From: Anastrepha obliqua
Taxonomy: Eukaryota; Arthropoda; Insecta; Diptera; Tephritidae
DNA length: 64,000 bases
Direction: 5' to 3'
Assembly: GCF_027943255.1 (NCBI RefSeq)
Contig: NC_072893.1
Span: forward strand, 116,001,784 to 116,065,783
Shown: positions 11,201 through 21,665 of the stretch, piece by piece
Numbering within the stretch: position 1 is the first letter of the stretch
Layout of the letters: each line of letters opens with the position of its first letter
The notes under the pieces: model-generated
Told to the model about the DNA's origin: nothing
What the model saw: the letters and a program-made list of their open reading frames with translations, nothing else
The model's database searches: none
Position numbers and translations under genes: made by a program

Positions 11201-13600
11201 TCAAAAAAAAAAGTTCGCCAATCGATCCGCATTTCAGCGCAGCCCTACGCACCACAGCAGTACACAGTAATAACGGTGTTAACAAGCAGCAACTCCCTTT
11301 TACTTATAACAGCACATCGTCACTTCCACTTGAGCGCATATAAAATGGTTATTACTACTTGCCAGCGCCACTCTACCCGTTCTCTCTCTCCCTCTCTTTG
11401 TCTATAAACACTTTTACCTACTTCAACTTCATTGGGGTTACCTTGCGGTTGCCACGTGCCCTTGCGCCGGAAGTGAAGTGCTTACGTTGCACTAAAAATG
11501 CAGTTTCATTGTTGTGGTTGTAATTGAAGTTTTTTCTTGCTGCTCCTGCTCTATCAGCAGTTGTTATTATTGTAGCAGAGCACATGTAGCGCACAATTTC
11601 ATTTACACTTTGGCTGTGTCGTTTTTATTGCCTACATTTTGGCCGGCAACCAGGCGGTGGAGTTTGTGAGTCAGCCTCAATTGACGTATATGGAAAGCTT
11701 AGAAAGAGTTAGTAAAAAGAGAGTGAGAACACGCACCCAGCGTAGAGTGAAGTTGCAGTCAAATACGTACGTTGAAGGTGCTTATTACTCCATTTTTCAC
11801 TATCTTTTTTACTCCTTATTTCACTCCCTTTTTCTCTATTATTTTTCTTCTCTATGCGCTATCGAAGTTTCACTGCTTTCAAATCCTCCTTTCGCTGGCC
11901 TCCTTTGTTGCGCTCTCACTTGCCGTCGCATGCTTTTGCCATGACGTAGTACTCCGTCGGCTTTTCCTGCTTCATTCACTTTAACTATCTCTCGATTTGG
12001 TTTATTGATCCGTCCGCGTTTCACACGGCTTCATTTACACTTTTTTTCGTCCATTCTTCACTTGTCTCTTTTTCACTTTTTGTTTTAGCTTATTTATCCT
12101 TTAACATCTTCATTTCCATGCCACGAACGTGTGTGTTTGGGTGTGTGTTTGTTTCAAATTTTGTGTGTCAGTTTTGAGTCAGAGTTCATTGCTGGCCAAC
12201 CCGTGCAAACGTGGAGTTGCTACAGTCATCCAACCCTCAGTCGCCATGACGGCTCCTTAGTCGCGTTTTTCTACTCAACGGGTGCGGTCCTCCAACTAAG
12301 TGCATATTCGTGAGAGTGTTGTGTTCTATACATTCAATATCACTTTATTGAATTTTCCATAATTTTTCAAGGCAGTGGAGAAAGTAGAAAATAGTGCAGA
12401 AGTTTTAGTGGGTTTCGAGCTTTCAGGAATTTAATCGCAATTTTATTGTAGGCATATCTCCAAAGGTGCATAAAAACTTGTGGGGTTCTACTAGTTCAGT
12501 TAAAAAGGCTGATAAGTATTAGCAAAACTTGCTTTCAAAATTAATATTTTTCTAGAAGTGTGCACAATTCTTCATTATTTTTAATTTTTCTTATTGCAAT
12601 AGCAGTTGTTTTTCTACATACTTTACGTGTTTTACCAAACACATGCGCCTTGAATTGTGCTACAAATACTGGATGCCGAAAAATATTAAATTTTGTTGGA
12701 TTATAGCATATTTTTAATCTTTAACTGTTATCTTTAATGGTATGTAATACAATTTTAGTATACAAATCCAATAGAAAATGCATGTATAAAGTTCAGAATT
12801 GAATCATAATTAGTGGACCTTACATATATTTGGTGTCCCATTCACGTCTTCTTTCTGAAAATGCAGTGAATATTTTTTAGAAATATAGCCAAATGCCTCA
12901 GTAGCCAGGGCATTAGTTTATAAGTGAAATAATTCTTATTCCTCTCAACAAATAAATAAAAAATTTCCGAAAATAAATTGATTCACAAGCCAGCAATTTT
13001 TCCAAATATTGGAGCCATTTGACAGTAATGCCACAATATCCTTTTGGCTATGTCTTAGCAAACAGAGCTATTTCTTTGGCTCAACTGTGCTGAGTTTTGT
13101 CAAGATTGATTGATTCGAAGTTCGAATGGCCAACAAACAAATTTATGGCATTTTTATGTATGTATGTACATAGATTTATATCTTAATCCCAGCACAATCA
13201 AGCGGTCGAACTTTTGCATAGGCAGTCTTTGCCATGCAACATTAATTTTGAATGTGAGAAATTATTTGTTTTCAAATAATCAAAATATGGTACGTGCTGA
13301 ATAAGAGCCAAAGCGTACTATGAATGTATACAAATATACAATAAAATATCTATGGAATAAAGTGTCTGAAGAAATATGTGCTAAGCATTGCTTTGAAGAT
13401 TTTCTATGCCTTATTCTTAATATTTTGAAATTTATATTAAAAAAAGTGATAATATTTATATAATAAATATAATTTTTAAGCAAAATAAGTAATATTTATT
13501 TAATAATTAAATAATATTTTTTTTTTAAATATATATGTGTATTAGCTGCAGTAAAAAATGCTGAAGACGATCCGCTAGAAATGTTCATTTGAAATTTTGT
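11200..13600. other. Non-coding, mostly non-repetitive DNA
   Basis: Less AT-rich than its left neighbour between 11220 and 12320, with pyrimidine-rich stretches (11370-11400, 11800-12080). No long open frame, domain motif or transposon terminus is visible. It may contain conserved non-coding elements, but nothing in the sequence alone proves that. Confidence 0.4.
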
Positions 13601-13609
13601 ATGTGAAAG

Positions 13610-13830
13610 AAAATGCGTACACTATCAACAAAAAAAAAATTATCAAAAATCAATGCAAATTTAGAGCAACTTCAAACTGGCAAAAAATTCCACAAAAATT
13701 GAATGGGCTATAAAACTGCATACCTATCGTTTTTCTAAAAACTCTGACTAAAAAGTTTGAAATTAATAATTTAATAAATTTTTTTTCGAAATTTTATAAA
13801 TTTTATACAAAGTCTTAAACTTTGTGTAAT
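13610..13830 (+). repeat. Dispersed AT-rich repeat copy (ATAAAACTGCATA family)
   Basis: Contains the ordered blocks GAAAATGCG, ATTATCAAAAATCAATGC, GGGCTATAAAACTGCATA, TTTTTCTAAAAACTCTGA and AAAGTTTGAAATTAA that recur at 15010-15400, 20690-21500, 39440-39720 and 59280-60300. No coding frame; transposon type unknown. Confidence 0.6.
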
Positions 13831-13981
13831 ATGAATTGTGTTATAGTATGAACTATAAGAAAAGTAAAAATTAAAAAAAAAGTAAGTAAAAAATATTTAA
13901 TAAATATTAAGAACTTGTCAATAAGGGGTGTACACTTTCTTTTGATGCTGACAGTAAAATTAGGCCCACGGCTATTTATTA

Positions 13982-14279
13982 AAATAAAATTAATAATTGG
14001 CGCGTACACTTCTGTTAGGGGTCTGGCGAGCTCCTCCTATTTGTGGTGTATGTATTGATTTTTTTTTCACAAATGGAGGGACCTACGGTTTTAAGCCGAC
14101 TCCGAACGGCAAATTTTATAACGAGCTTTTTCATGTAAAAAATACACTCCGAGGTTTGCCATCGCCTGCCGGGGGCGACCGCTATTAAAAAACTGTTTCA
14201 TTCTGGTGTTTCATGTACGGGGATTCGATCCAACGCACTCCCGAATGGTAATCACGTACCAACTCATTCGGCTACGGTG
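13982..14279 (-). mobile_element. tRNA-derived SINE with 8-bp target duplication
   Basis: Read on the minus strand it begins CACCGTAGCCGAATGAG (A-box-like), continues with a B-box-like GGATCGAATCCCCG, then the GCGGTCGCC ...GGCAGGCGATGGCAAACC body, GTTCGGAGTCGGC, ACAAATAGGAGGAGC and the 3' end GCGCCAATTATTAA. The octamer ATTTATTA flanks it at 13974-13981 and 14280-14287, indicating retroposition. It carries no protein; it would depend on a LINE for mobility. Confidence 0.8.
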
Positions 14280-14309
14280 ATTTATTACATTTCAGAAAAG
14301 GTTTTGCGC

Positions 14310-14615
14310 AGCTTTGTGTTTCAGAGCTAAACTTGTCTGAAGCCTAAACAACTGGCTAGAACTTTCCTGAATAAAGCTCAAAAACGACAAAAAGTCGATG
14401 CATTCATCAGTACCATTACGAGTAAGATGAAAATCTTAGCAGAGGTTGAAAAAATGTGTGCCACTTATGAACCCAATGCAGGATGGAATTCAATTTCAAA
14501 GCGTTGGCTTAAACAATTCCGTTCTGGTAATATGGGTGTAGAATATGACGCACGCTCTGGTAGCCAAATTGTCGAAAACATTGTAAAATCGTGGGATTAT
14601 ACTGGCATTTGAACA
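14310..14615 (+). pseudogene. Mariner transposase N-terminal relic
   Basis: The frame starting at 14427 reads CATYEPNAGWNSISKRWLKQ, then FRSGNMGVEYDARSGSQIVE. This matches the first helix-turn-helix region of mariner transposases (pattern VYG.....TC..WF.RFRSGNF.V.D..R.G.P.V). The catalytic part is absent and the frame stops at 14612, so this is a truncated, inactive copy. Its termini were not found. Confidence 0.7.
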
Positions 14616-15009
14616 TTTTTTTCATCACTCAACAACAGAAGATTAGCAAGAAAAGATTAATAGAAATTGTTAAGACCTGACTATATTGCATGTAATTTCA
14701 TTGTCGAAGTAAAGCGAAAAACGCTCATTTCTTACTTAATCTAACGCAAAATTAGTCACCCTATCGGAAAATTTATAATTTAGCAGTAGACAAACAGACA
14801 GGTGATGGAGCAAGTAAAGGTCAAAATAAAGATTTCCATTATTCAAAATTATTATTTTTTATTTAGTAAAAAAGTTATTCAAAAACAAAATTGGAGCTAA
14901 TAGGACGAAATCCTAAATAATGTCAAAGAGAAGAAGAAAATTGTGTGATTAATTTTGTAGTTATGACTACATTTTTCTTATATCGAGAAAGTGTGTAGCA
15001 CCGCCAGGG

Positions 15010-15400
15010 TAAATAATTATAAAAAATTAACGGAATATTTCATCAACTTCAAGCTTCCACTTTGTCATAATAAAATTTGATAAGTCATAAAACTGCATAC
15101 CAAAAATTGTTCTAGAAATTCTACTTATAATTTTTTTGGATTTGTTTTTTTAAGTTTTTGCATAAAGTTTGAAACTAAGATTTACATATTTTTTTTTATG
15201 CAATACTTTTTATAAAAAAAAATATAAATACAATTTCAAAAAAGAAAAAAAAAAATAGTCAAAACTGGTCAAAATGTTGAGATGCTATTGTTTGTCGCGT
15301 ATTTAGGTTTAATTACAATTTTATCAAAAGTTCATTATAATATCGAACGGCTGCTGATATGAAAAAATGAGCTGCGCCTTATGACTTTTCTCATTTGCAC
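15010..15400 (+). repeat. Dispersed AT-rich repeat copy (ATAAAACTGCATA family)
   Basis: Shares AATTATAAAAAATTAACGG, AAGTCATAAAACTGCATACC, TTCTAGAAATTCT, ATAAAGTTTGAAACTAAG and TCAAAACTGGTCA with the copies at 20690-21500 and 39440-39720. It also shares the downstream block around CTGATATGAAAAAATGAGCT with 21490. Confidence 0.55.
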
Positions 15401-15689
15401 CAAAAGTGATATTCACTTAAACAGCTTTTTTTTCAAATAAAAAAAAATTATTGCCATTGCTTGTTTGTTTGAATATTGCAGCTGTCTAGTGCACAAGATT
15501 CGCAAAAATTAAAAAAAAACCTTCCCATAGAGTGATTAATTTTGCGCGCCACCTTGTATATTTTACCGTCTTTTTCCGAAAATAAGAAGTTGTCTTACTT
15601 TCTTTTTTGGTCCAAAATACGCGGCTAATTTTCGGGGAAGGGCAAAAATAAAAATATATTTACATATTTTTATTTAATATTTATTTTAA

Positions 15690-16630
15690 ACAGAATGCAG
15701 AAATTTAAATTTATTCAATTACAGTCAAGTCATCTTCTTCTGGAACATCGTCATAATTAAAATTCTAAATTATATTCTGGTTTTCTTCCCAATTCCATTT
15801 CCTGTTGAATCATTGGTCCGAATCTCCTATGTCTTGCGATATAGGTATCATTATATGAATACTTCTTGTCTAAGTAGCCTGTTCGTAGTGCATTGGAAAC
15901 ATCACTATCAGTTATTTTGTCCTATGAATTTTTTACCCAATTTACAACTTCTTGTAAACCTGGTTTTACCAAATTACCTCGATGATTTCTCACAATTCTG
16001 TTTTCAATATATTCGTTGATTTCCATTCGCAAATGATCCTTGAATGGCTTGCTTAATGCATTGTCAAGTGTCTGGAGTCAACCAATCATTCCTGCCGGAA
16101 TCATTATTTGATAAATCTTCCTCTCAGCAAGAAAGTTTTTCATGTCTTTAGCGCGGTGAGTACTGGCCGAATCCCAAATTAATAAACCTCTACTCTGACC
16201 CCTCAACAGTGGTGACAGCATAAAATCAACCCCCTTTCTTATAACTGCTTGTGTGTTGATCTCCTTAAAGACAGTTCATATCGTTTAAGGAAGTTGTCCA
16301 ACCAGTGTGACATCGCTTTAAATTGTTCTGTGGATATATCGAATTCAATTCCTGTTTCAAGGGCAAATTTTTGAATATCAGCCCTGCGCACAACCAAGGA
16401 CATTGCTCTCCTGCCTGCAATCCATTCCCAGATGCAATCTTCCAGCTCAGAAAATAACGGCTGCCGACCTGATCCAACTCTGCGTTTTTTCTCATTTCAG
16501 TAGACGCAGGTAATCGCAGTCTGCACGCCATTTACGAACCATACGGAGATCCAGACCTAGAGTTTTCCACGATGCCCTTTTTGTACTCCACGGAATAGCT
16601 CTTTCGTTTTGTATGTTGAGAAATTCAGGA
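15690..16630 (-). pseudogene. pogo/Tigger-like transposase relic (CENP-B type)
   Basis: On the minus strand, changing frame several times, a pogo-type transposase can be followed. An N-terminal segment ends LGLDLRMVRKWRADCDYLR. A CENP-B/Tc5-type DNA-binding segment follows, with GSGRQPLFSELEDCIWEWI, RADIQKFALETG and MSHWLDNFLKRY (about 16500-16265). A DDE-1-like segment has GLLIWDSASTHRAKDMK and MIPAGMIGWLQTLDNALSKP (about 16245-16050), then a C-terminal part ending MIQQEMELGRKPEY near 15785. Much of the first half of the catalytic domain is missing between 16265 and 16250, and the frame is broken by stops and shifts. No host function is implied; termini not located. Confidence 0.7.
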
Positions 16631-16639
16631 TGGTTGGTC

Positions 16640-17270
16640 CAGTGATTAGAAATTTATTTGTCTATAAATGAAAGACAAGATTATATTCCAATGATTGCTT
16701 GGTGTTTTTTTTGGAAGAGTATTTCTTGCCTTCGAACCTGGAATTCAGTTTGTCAATTCTGCCAAAGCAAATTTTTCAATACATTTTCGCGTTTTACCGC
16801 ACTTGTGGCAACTTCGACTGCATTTTTCAACTCCTGAATTGTGTCTGAATGATTGGCGAAACATTTTTCCCAGCAACTGTTACCAAAAGTATTATAACAA
16901 AATCCCAGGCGGCTAATTGACAGCAGCATTTCGGCAGACTATTTGATTTTCGAAGACAGTGCGCAAAAAATTTAATGTAAAGTTGGCTATGCGGCACGTA
17001 GCGTCATCCTCCCATCACGTAGCATTGAACTTTGGGGACGCAAAAAATCCATTAACGTGACGCTGGAAGGCCTGTGATTGACTGTAATGTCTGCTTTTTG
17101 CTAAATATTTAAAAAGGGTACAGTGATGCCACCCAACCAAAATACGCACCACATAGTCATTCATAGCGAATGCATCAGCTTCTCCATGACGACGATCTCC
17201 AAATACGAAAATCGAGTTTGTTAGCATAGCGCCGGTTGAGAACGCAATTCATCTATGTGAAAGGACAATA
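16640..17270 (-). pseudogene. DD41D-type mariner transposase relic
   Basis: The minus strand reads in broken frames DATCRIANFTLNFLRTVFEN, then CRNAAVN, a stop and PP (about 16990-16905), then KCFANHSDTIQELKNAVEV and KRENVLKNL (about 16870-16780). An upstream part keeps GEADAFAMNDYVVRIL (17180 region). These match the second and third catalytic regions and C-terminus of the family represented at 46211-47138. At least two shifts and several stops make it inactive. It abuts the pogo-like relic, but whether the two were nested is unclear. Confidence 0.6.
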
Positions 17271-18542
17271 GGGTATGTTTAGTAACAAATACGGGGAAGT
17301 AAGAGCATAGGCACAAATTAAAACTACTTAAACTGATCTAAAATTACTTCAATCAACCAAAAGAGCACTTAGAGAATGGCAAGCAAAAAAATACATTAAA
17401 AAAATAAAAACAATGATAATGATATTAATAATAACATTCTACAACAATCAAGCATACAGCAATAAGTCAAAGCGAAAACTGCTAAATAAAAGCAAAACAT
17501 GAAGAAACATATTGCCCAAAATATATAAAATTACGGACAAGGTTCTTAAGAAGCAAAACTGTCCCAAAAACAAACAAAACATAGAACACGGATAATCTTG
17601 TTCGCACAAATAATTTTTTTCTGTACTTCCTCTTTAGCGGAAGAAAAGTTTTCGTTTGATAGTCCGCATTATTACAGCACATAACTCATGGAGTCAGCAT
17701 ATGATCATCATTGAAATCGTTTGAAGACTCGATGTGGCTGTCTTGCTTAGAGGAGACGGAAAATTGAGCTTTTTCTCTGTGAGCTCTATGAGCTTTCGGT
17801 TCCGATGTCATGCGAATGAGTAGTGTTCGTTCCTTCAAACTGGAGGATATTTTCAGATTTGCGAAAGAATCTAGAAAATTTTCACTGCACTAGCTATTTT
17901 TGTTTCTGTCTCTATTCAATCCTATCCTCTGTCCCTGTCACTTCTCTCCATTTCTCGTTGACTATCTACCCTTTTACTTTGCTGAACTTTGAATATAACT
18001 TAGCCTGAGTGCTTTAGGAGTTGCCAATCTCTCGCTGCTTCTTGGCTGACCTTTTTCATATATAAATTTTTCTTCTTTGGCTATTCTCTGGTTCATCGCA
18101 AGAGCTTCGGCAAAATCACAGGACTCAGACAATTTAACATGAATACAAAATTTTAAAGAATTATTTATGTTGCATAATAACGATCTTACTGAGTTTTCGG
18201 ATCCTACAGACTTGGCTGTAATCAACTTCCTAAAATTGGGACGGAAATATAACTAAAAATTACTTAAATAAAAAACGGTTGTAAAATACGAATAATAATA
18301 ATTTGTCAGTTCTCGCCGCTAAACTAAAAAATAAGAGAAATAATTACTAACTAATAATTAAGGAAAAACTAGGTACTAATTTGGTTATAATTCCGTGCCT
18401 CGAAATAAATAAAATAATAAAATTTGACAAAGGAAATAACAAAATTTAGTATAAATTGCGGAATAGCCTTTCATAACCTTTCGATAGGCCAAAGCTAATT
18501 TGAAATATTATATTTCTATTTTTTTTCTGAATCATGATAAGA
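17270..18542. other. Non-coding AT-rich sequence
   Basis: No domain-bearing frame, terminal repeats or tandem units seen. Confidence 0.4.
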
Positions 18543-18900
18543 CAGATTAGGTTAGGTTAAGTTAGGTTAAGTTAGATTAGGTTAGGTTAGATTAGGTTAT
18601 GTGAGGTTGGGTTAGTTATATCTGGCTGATCTAACTAGATCTTACATGGGCCAAAAGGGTCTGTAGTGTTACCAGTGTTGTTGGGGTCGTATTAAACATA
18701 GTTCGCGGTACATGTCTCTGCGAGTTTTAATAAACAGTTTATACTTTCGTCAGCAATATCCTTTAGGGATGAAATGTAAACTGATCCCAGAGGGTTGTAA
18801 CGAGTTCGGCTTAGAGTAGCGCAGTGGCAAAGGAGGTGTTCTAACGTACTACTTTCTTCTTAGCATAAGTTTCACACCTCGTTCTGGACCAATCCCATTT
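18543..18900 (-). pseudogene. LINE relic B: RNase H-type ORF2 C-terminus and 3' tail
   Basis: On the minus strand the 3' end of a non-LTR retrotransposon ORF2 reads LEHLLCHCATLSRTRYNPLG and continues SVYISSLKDIADES. This is the zinc-binding HLLCHC block that ends many R1/I-type ORF2 proteins. A 3' UTR follows, ending in (AACCT)n. The upstream part of the same fragment lies beyond the inserted LINE A, at 20554-20640. The first two cysteines are eroded by frameshift, so the copy is dead. Confidence 0.7.
18545..18618. repeat. TTAGG-like pentamer tract
   Basis: About 15 five-base units of consensus AGGTT (equivalent to TTAGG), with AGATT, AAGTT and GGGTT variants. It forms the 3' tail of LINE relic B. 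The 5-bp phase is strict over the first 11 units. TTAGG is the ancestral insect telomere repeat, which Diptera are known to lack at their telomeres. Confidence 0.8.
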
Positions 18901-18911
18901 TAGTTCCGTGA
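18901..18911. repeat. Target-site duplication of LINE A (left copy)
   Basis: TAGTTCCGTGA, repeated exactly at 20543-20553, flanks LINE A. Confidence 0.8.
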
Positions 18912-20542
18912 GGAAACCATTTCGGATCGCATGCAGCAAGCCCTTACAATAATAAACAAATGGTGCACGGAAAAAGGGCTCTCCATCAACCCATCCAAAA
19001 CAACACTTGTACCGTTTACTAGGAGAAGGAACATAAATATCAAATGTCCGACCCTTAATGGAACAACACTTCAACTCTCGACAGAAGCGAACTATCTTGG
19101 CGTCAGTCTTGACAAAACGCTTACGTGGAATTCCCATATTGAGAGAGTTACTTCAAAAGCCACAAAGGCATTCTTTGCCTGCACAAGGCTTTTTGGTAAG
19201 ACATGGGGACTAAACCCTAGAATGACCTTCTGGACATTGACCACAGTTGTGAAACCCATAGTCACTTAAGCATCCTTAGCATGGTGGCCCAAGGTCAAGC
19301 AAAGAAAGGCAGCAAACGAATTAAGCAAACTGCATCGCCTGATATGTGTTGGTATTATAGGGGCTATGAAAACATGTCCCACGGATGCATTGGATGTGCT
19401 CCTTAACATGCCACCGCTTCCAATTCTAATTAAAAGGGAAGCTCGCTCGAGTGCCTTAAGATTAAAAGGAATATCTGAACTGAAAAGTGGGGATATGAAA
19501 GGACATTTAAAGATCTTGGAAGACTTCCTACATAGTCCCATTCTTCATAGGGATGATATACTATCCCCAAACCAATACTCTTCAGGAACTTCCAAGTTAT
19601 AATTAATGAAAGAACAGACTGGAGAACTAACTCTATCACTTTCAAACCTGGCTCCCAGCTATGGTTTACTGATGGGTCCAAATTGGAAAATGGTAAAACA
19701 GGGGCAGGAATCAATGGGCCCAAATTCAAAAAATCGATTCCGATGGGATCCTACCCAACAATATTCCAGACAGAAATACATGCCATTGAAATATGTGTGA
19801 GAGAATGCCTTAGCAGGAAAATGAGAGGTACTCACATCTACATACTTTCAGACAGCCAAGCGGCTCTAAAAGCCCTTCTATCAACAACTATCACCTCTAA
19901 ACTGGTAAATGATTGCCTAAACCTTCTAAACACGTTAGGAAACCTCAACATAGTAACACTATGCTGGATTCCGGGACATGAAGGACATGAGGGAAATGAA
20001 ATGGCTGATGGCCTTGCAAAACAAGGAGCAAATATACAACTTACTGGTCCTGAGCCTTTCTGTGGACTGACAAAAGGCCACATTAATGAATTTCTTAGGA
20101 AAAGGGAAGAAAGAAAACTTGCCGCACACTGGCTAAACTGTACCGGTCAGCGTCAAGCCAAATTATTCCTAAGTCCCAACAAAGGAATATCTGACAAACT
20201 TCTCTCACTAAACAGAGTAGATCTGCGTCTTTTAACAGGATACCTTACAGGTCACTGCAGCCTGAGGTACCATCTAAAAAATATTGGTCTATCTGAGACC
20301 AATGTCTGCCGCTTTTGCGAAATGGACATAGAAAGCTCAGAACACGTCCTTTGTGAATGTCCTGCGTTAGGCAGCATCATCACCTTTGGCGGTATTGTAG
20401 TATCTCCATGTAATCCTTGGAACAACAAACCCAAAATTGTGCTAAAATTTTTAAAAACCCTAAAACTCTAGGGTTACAAAATAGGCCTTTCACAATAGAT
20501 CAACTCTGGTCGCAGTGCGTAATGGCCTTCTAATAATAATAA
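18912..20542 (+). mobile_element. 5'-truncated LINE A (R1/LOA/I-like) with TAA tail
   Basis: A 1631-bp insertion flanked by an exact 11-bp duplication TAGTTCCGTGA and ending in TAATAATAATAATA, the tail type of I/LOA-like elements. It contains the C-terminal third of an ORF2 (see the pseudogene entry). Its 5' end is cut inside the reverse-transcriptase domain, as is usual after incomplete target-primed reverse transcription. It lies inside older LINE relic B in the opposite orientation. Clade is inferred from RNase H presence and tail type only. Confidence 0.85.
18931..20471 (+). pseudogene. LINE A ORF2 fragment: RT C-terminus, RNase H, zinc-binding tail
   Basis: This would encode the enzyme that copies its own RNA into DNA. 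The RT thumb reads INKWCTEKGLSINPSKT and NYLGVSLDKTLTWNSHI. RNase H follows, with LWFTDGSKLENGKTGAG, TEIHAIE, YILSDSQAALKAL and WIPGHEGHEGNEMADGLAKQ, so all acidic active-site residues are present. The tail is VCRFCEMDIESSEHVLCECP (C-x2-C...H-x3-C-type). Two lesions interrupt it: an in-frame TAA at about 19267-19269 and a frameshift near 19595. The last 262 codons (19683-20471) are open. The catalytic half of RT and the endonuclease are missing, so it is inactive. Confidence 0.85.
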
Positions 20543-20553
20543 TAGTTCCGTGA
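20543..20553. repeat. Target-site duplication of LINE A (right copy)
   Basis: TAGTTCCGTGA, the exact copy of 18901-18911. LINE relic B resumes directly after it. Confidence 0.8.
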
Positions 20554-20640
20554 AATGAAGTGAGACAATATCCCGTTAGTACTCCAACCAATATTTCACA
20601 TTCCTTCCTGGGGAATCATAGGATAAAGTTGGTTGTTTTC
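20554..20640 (-). pseudogene. LINE relic B, upstream remainder
   Basis: Continuation of LINE relic B on the other side of the LINE A insertion. If the insertion and one duplication copy are ignored, the minus strand reads through into the CETYAKKK / HLLCHC segment. It is short and frameshifted. Confidence 0.5.
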
Positions 20641-20689
20641 GTGTTGCAAGTTCAGATTACTATATGGAGGTTTGTAGCTTTTTAAATAT

Positions 20690-21500
20690 TTCTATAATAA
20701 AATGTAAGTTTCAAGTGGTCTTAAAATGGCGTAGATTTTTGGGAATTGTTTTTTTTTTTGCTGAGAGTGTTGGATGCTTTCTTCTATGTAAAAATTACAT
20801 GAAGAAAATGCACAAAACCGCAAAAACTAAAAATTGTCAAAAATTAATTCGATTTTTTAAACACGGAGAACATGTATTTTTTGTTATACCAAAATGCAAG
20901 GGACTATAAAACTGCATATCTGAAATTTTTCTAAAAATTCTGAGACTCGAAAAGGTATGCAATTTTGTTGATTCTTTTTTAATTTCACAAAGTTTGAAAC
21001 TGGAGTTTTGTGGCTTATTGAATTTTGCTATAAAAAGATTTAAGTTTCAAGTGGCCTAAAGTTTGGTTTCTTGGGAATTCTTTTAAGGCTGGTGGTGTTG
21101 GTTGCTTCCTTCGAGGTAAAAAATAAATGAAGAAAATGCACAAGAGCGCAAACACTAAAAATTTTCAAAAATCAATGCGAGTTTATAGCACTTGGAACTT
21201 GCATTTAATATACCAAAAGACAAGGGACTATAAAACCGCATATTCGAAATTTTCTGATTAAAATATGCGAAATTTTGATGAAATTTTGTTGAAATCCTTT
21301 TCGAAATTTACACAAAGCTTGAAATTTGAACACAAAACTTACTTATATATGGGTTCTGTAGGGAATAAACTGTATTTTGCCAAAAAAAAAAAAAAAAATA
21401 CTGAAACTGTTTGAAAGCAAAAAAAAAAAAAAAATGATCAAAACTGGTCAGTAAGTCCCCGTGCTATATTTATAAATCGTACTGATATCAAAGCTGCCAC
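20690..21500 (+). repeat. Dispersed AT-rich repeat, tandem dimer (period about 325 bp)
   Basis: TGAAGAAAATGCACAAAACC at about 20799 recurs as TGAAGAAAATGCACAAGAGC at about 21127. GGGACTATAAAACTGCATAT near 20900 recurs as GGGACTATAAAACCGCATAT near 21223. TTTCAAGTGG also recurs once per unit. Poly-A tracts (21381-21436) and TCAAAACTGGTCA follow, as in the 15010-15400 copy. It is the best-preserved member of the family. Confidence 0.75.
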
Positions 21501-21504
21501 TACC

Positions 21505-21665
21505 ATTCGGTGCGTCCAGGTTTGAAGTTCGTAATGAGAATGAAATATCAAATTCTAAAAAAGGTGTTTCCTATTAGCGGCCGTCACTCTGCAAGTAAAA
21601 GCAAACCCCTGAGTGTATTTCTGCCAAGAAAAATCTTCTCATGGAGATGTGAGTCTCGATTCCTT
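21505..21665 (+). mobile_element. SINE fragment
   Basis: Contains CCATTCGG, then GTTTGAAGTTCG (B-box side), TAGCGGCCGTCACTCTGCAA, CCTGAGTGTATTTCTGCCA and TCTTCTCATGGA, in the order of the full SINE at 60414-60738. The 3' third is missing or unrecognisable. Confidence 0.55.

Noticed and set aside
19266..19541. Minus-strand open frames within LINE A
   Set aside because: Antisense shadows of the LINE ORF2.
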